A DNA stretch of 64,000 nucleotides from Desulfovibrionaceae bacterium (GTDB lineage Bacteria > Desulfobacterota > Desulfovibrionia > Desulfovibrionales > Desulfovibrionaceae). Location: assembly GCA_022510785.1 (NCBI GenBank), contig JAFLSV010000004.1, forward strand, positions 72,106 to 136,105, written 5' to 3'. Positions 62,711-64,000 of this stretch are shown piece by piece. The notes under the pieces are model-generated. The model was given only the letters and a program-made list of their open reading frames with translations. It searched no databases and was not told the origin of the DNA. Position 1 is the stretch's first letter; every line of letters starts with the position of its first letter. The translations under genes and the position numbers were made by a program.

Positions 62711-63495
62711 TCGTTGGACTTGAACCAGTAGTCGCGCCGCTTTTGCAGCCAGCCTTCTTCCTCGACCACGCGAATCCAGCCGTCGAACACGTTGAGGGTA
62801 TCCAGATCCCCCTTGCGCACGGCGAAGGCCACGGGCTTGCTGAAGGCCTTGAATTCAAAGTTCTGCGCCAGCAGATCGGGATGCTTCAGGGTTTCCATGG
62901 CCGGCAGGGGCGCGCTGGAGAAAAAGGCCCAGGCCCGGCCGGACAGCACCTCTTCCACGGCCGGGGCCTCGTCGTTGAACATGCGCAGGGTTGCCTTCGG
63001 CAGCAGAATCTGCGCCGCCTGGGCCGCGGTGGTGCCGGTGCGCACGGCGATGATGCTTCCGGGATTGTTGAGTTCTTCCAGGTTGCGGATATGGCCCGCC
63101 TTTTCCTTGTTCAGGGTAAGGTCGATATAGGCCGTGTCATAGGGCACGGAAAAGTTGACCGACAGCGAGCGTTTGGGCGTGATGGCCATGCTGCCGATAA
63201 TGACGTCAAACTTGCCGGACAGCAGGGCCGGGATGATGCCGTCCCAGTTGGTGGGCACCAGTTCCAGCCTGACGCCCAGATCCTCGGCCAGGCGGGTGGC
63301 CACATCGATTTCAAAGCCGATATACTTGCCTTCCTTGTCCTGCATGGCCCAGGGCACAAAGGAGGAAAAGCCCACGCGCAGCGCGCCGCGCTTGATTACG
63401 TTTTCGATGGTGGAGTCCGTATCCCCGGCGGCCGCCGCAAGGGGAGAAAAACACAGCGCGCCGGCCATGAGCAGAAAAGCGAGAAGACGTTTCAT
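62689..63495 (-). CDS. Polar amino-acid ABC transporter substrate-binding protein
   Basis: A 268-residue periplasmic protein (SBP family 3). Signal peptide MKRLLAFLLMAGALCFSPLAAAAG, then GALRVGFSSFVPWAMQDKEGKYIGFEIDVATRLAEDLGV and KFDVIIGSMAITPKRSLSVNFSVPY, the usual SBP_bac_3 segments. GAGG precedes the ATG at 63495, which overlaps the previous permease stop by 4 bases. Likely binds a glutamine-, glutamate- or arginine-type amino acid; ligand not certain. Confidence 0.92.
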   Translation of the reverse strand: MKRLLAFLLMAGALCFSPLAAAAGDTDSTIENVIKRGALRVGFSSFVPWAMQDKEGKYIGFEIDVATRLAEDLGVRLELVPTNWDGIIPALLSGKFDVIIGSMAITPKRSLSVNFSVPYDTAYIDLTLNKEKAGHIRNLEELNNPGSIIAVRTGTTAAQAAQILLPKATLRMFNDEAPAVEEVLSGRAWAFFSSAPLPAMETLKHPDLLAQNFEFKAFSKPVAFAVRKGDLDTLNVFDGWIRVVEEEGWLQKRRDYWFKSNEWESLIQ

Positions 63496-64000
63496 GAAGC
63501 ACCTCGGGAAGTTAGAAGTGAATGGCGTTCCAGGCGCCGGGCCGCAAGGCTCACCAGCAGGGTGAGGAACAGATAGACGGCCGCCACCAGCAGCCATATT
63601 TCAAAACTGAGAAAGGTCTCCGTGATAATCACGCGGCCGCGCATGGTGATATCGGCCACGGCTATGGCGCTGACCAGCGAGGTATCCTTGATGAGTGAAA
63701 CCACCTGGCCCGTCAGCGGAGGCAAAACGCGGCGCAGGGCCTGGGGCAGGATGACATGGCGGCAGGCCGCGGCCGTGCCCATGCCCAGACTGAAGGCCGC
63801 CTCCCACTGGGCGCGCGGCAGCCCGGCCACGCCGGCCCGGAATATTTCGGCCAGATAGCTGCCTTCAAAGAGGCCCAGGGCCAGGGTGGCCGAGGCGAAG
63901 GGCCCCAGCCCGAACACCGGGGCCACCACAAAGTAGACCATAAAGAGCTGCATGAGCAGCGGCGTATTGCGCGCCGCGCCGAGAAAGGCGCCCGCCATCA
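63492..64000 (-). CDS. Polar amino-acid ABC transporter permease, C-terminal part
   Basis: The gene is cut by the right window edge; about 169 C-terminal residues are visible. The EAA loop GSYLAEIFRAGVAGLPRAQWEAAFSLGM and LPPLTGQVVSLIKDTSLVSAIAVADITMRGRVI are typical of GlnP/HisQ permeases. The visible part starts at the conserved RNTPLLMQLF helix. It is the first visible gene of the importer and pairs with the second permease below the binding-protein gene. Confidence 0.9.
   Translation of the reverse strand, partial: MAGAFLGAARNTPLLMQLFMVYFVVAPVFGLGPFASATLALGLFEGSYLAEIFRAGVAGLPRAQWEAAFSLGMGTAAACRHVILPQALRRVLPPLTGQVVSLIKDTSLVSAIAVADITMRGRVIITETFLSFEIWLLVAAVYLFLTLLVSLAARRLERHSLLTSRGAS

Overview
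The window is a high-GC chromosomal segment of a Gram-negative, motile, menaquinone-using bacterium. Protein character and gene set (LPS genes waaA, hldD, kdsB and lpxC; CheV and CheW; FliJ with an MgtE_N/MotE-like partner; PyrK/PyrD; RNase J; sigma-54 type promoters) fit Desulfovibrionaceae best. This assignment is inference from gene content; there is no rRNA or marker locus here to prove it. No tRNA, rRNA, CRISPR array, transposase or integrase was seen.

Layout. 1-2.6 kb: the start of a small membrane protein gene, a short flagellar-rod-like protein and an NhaC antiporter. 3.1-6.0 kb: a less GC-rich accessory patch with DUF3737, an exported tandem carboxymuconolactone-decarboxylase protein and a convergent AraC regulator. 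6.1-13.5 kb: a Tat-exported metallo-hydrolase, then a complete tripartite RND efflux operon (adaptor, pump, outer-membrane factor), divergent from a 57-aa membrane protein. 13.9-19.1 kb: waaA, then a leftward operon of an EPSP-synthase-fold protein, a coiled-coil protein, a YkgJ cysteine-cluster protein and hldD. 19.4-26.4 kb: HtrA protease, MFS exporter, MntP, RNase J, FAH-family enzyme, CheW. 26.5-30.1 kb: MotE-like protein and FliJ behind a sigma-54-like promoter, then metK and panC. 30.3-37.3 kb: a papain-like protein, murJ, ispH, cheV, a GT2/LAB_N-like/TVP38 membrane trio and a split lysine exporter LysO. 37.4-38.5 kb: one strikingly AT-rich orphan gene. 38.8-46.7 kb: pyrK-pyrD, topA, kdsB, TPR protein, serS. 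46.9-54.9 kb: YajG-like lipoprotein, TPR protein, menA, ClC protein, lepB, argJ, DUF503, NrnA-like phosphoesterase. 55.1-61.6 kb: dapA, isochorismatase-family hydrolase, prmC, lpxC behind a sigma-54 promoter, adenine deaminase, coiled-coil protein. 61.8-64.0 kb: a polar amino-acid ABC importer cut by the window edge.

How the parts fit. Most genes are housekeeping: envelope building (waaA, hldD, kdsB, lpxC, murJ, lepB, HtrA), cofactors and precursors (metK, panC, ispH, menA, pyrKD, argJ, dapA), RNA and translation (rnj, serS, prmC, nrnA) and motility/chemotaxis (FliJ/MotE, CheV, CheW, rod-like protein). The parts that most deserve a second look are the AT-rich orphan at 37.4-38.5 kb, the degenerate EPSP-synthase-fold protein with a chorismate-mutase-like N-terminus, the sigma-54 promoter in front of lpxC, the papain-like protein next to murJ, and the DUF3737/CMD/AraC patch. 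I did not find a convincing wholly new multi-gene system.
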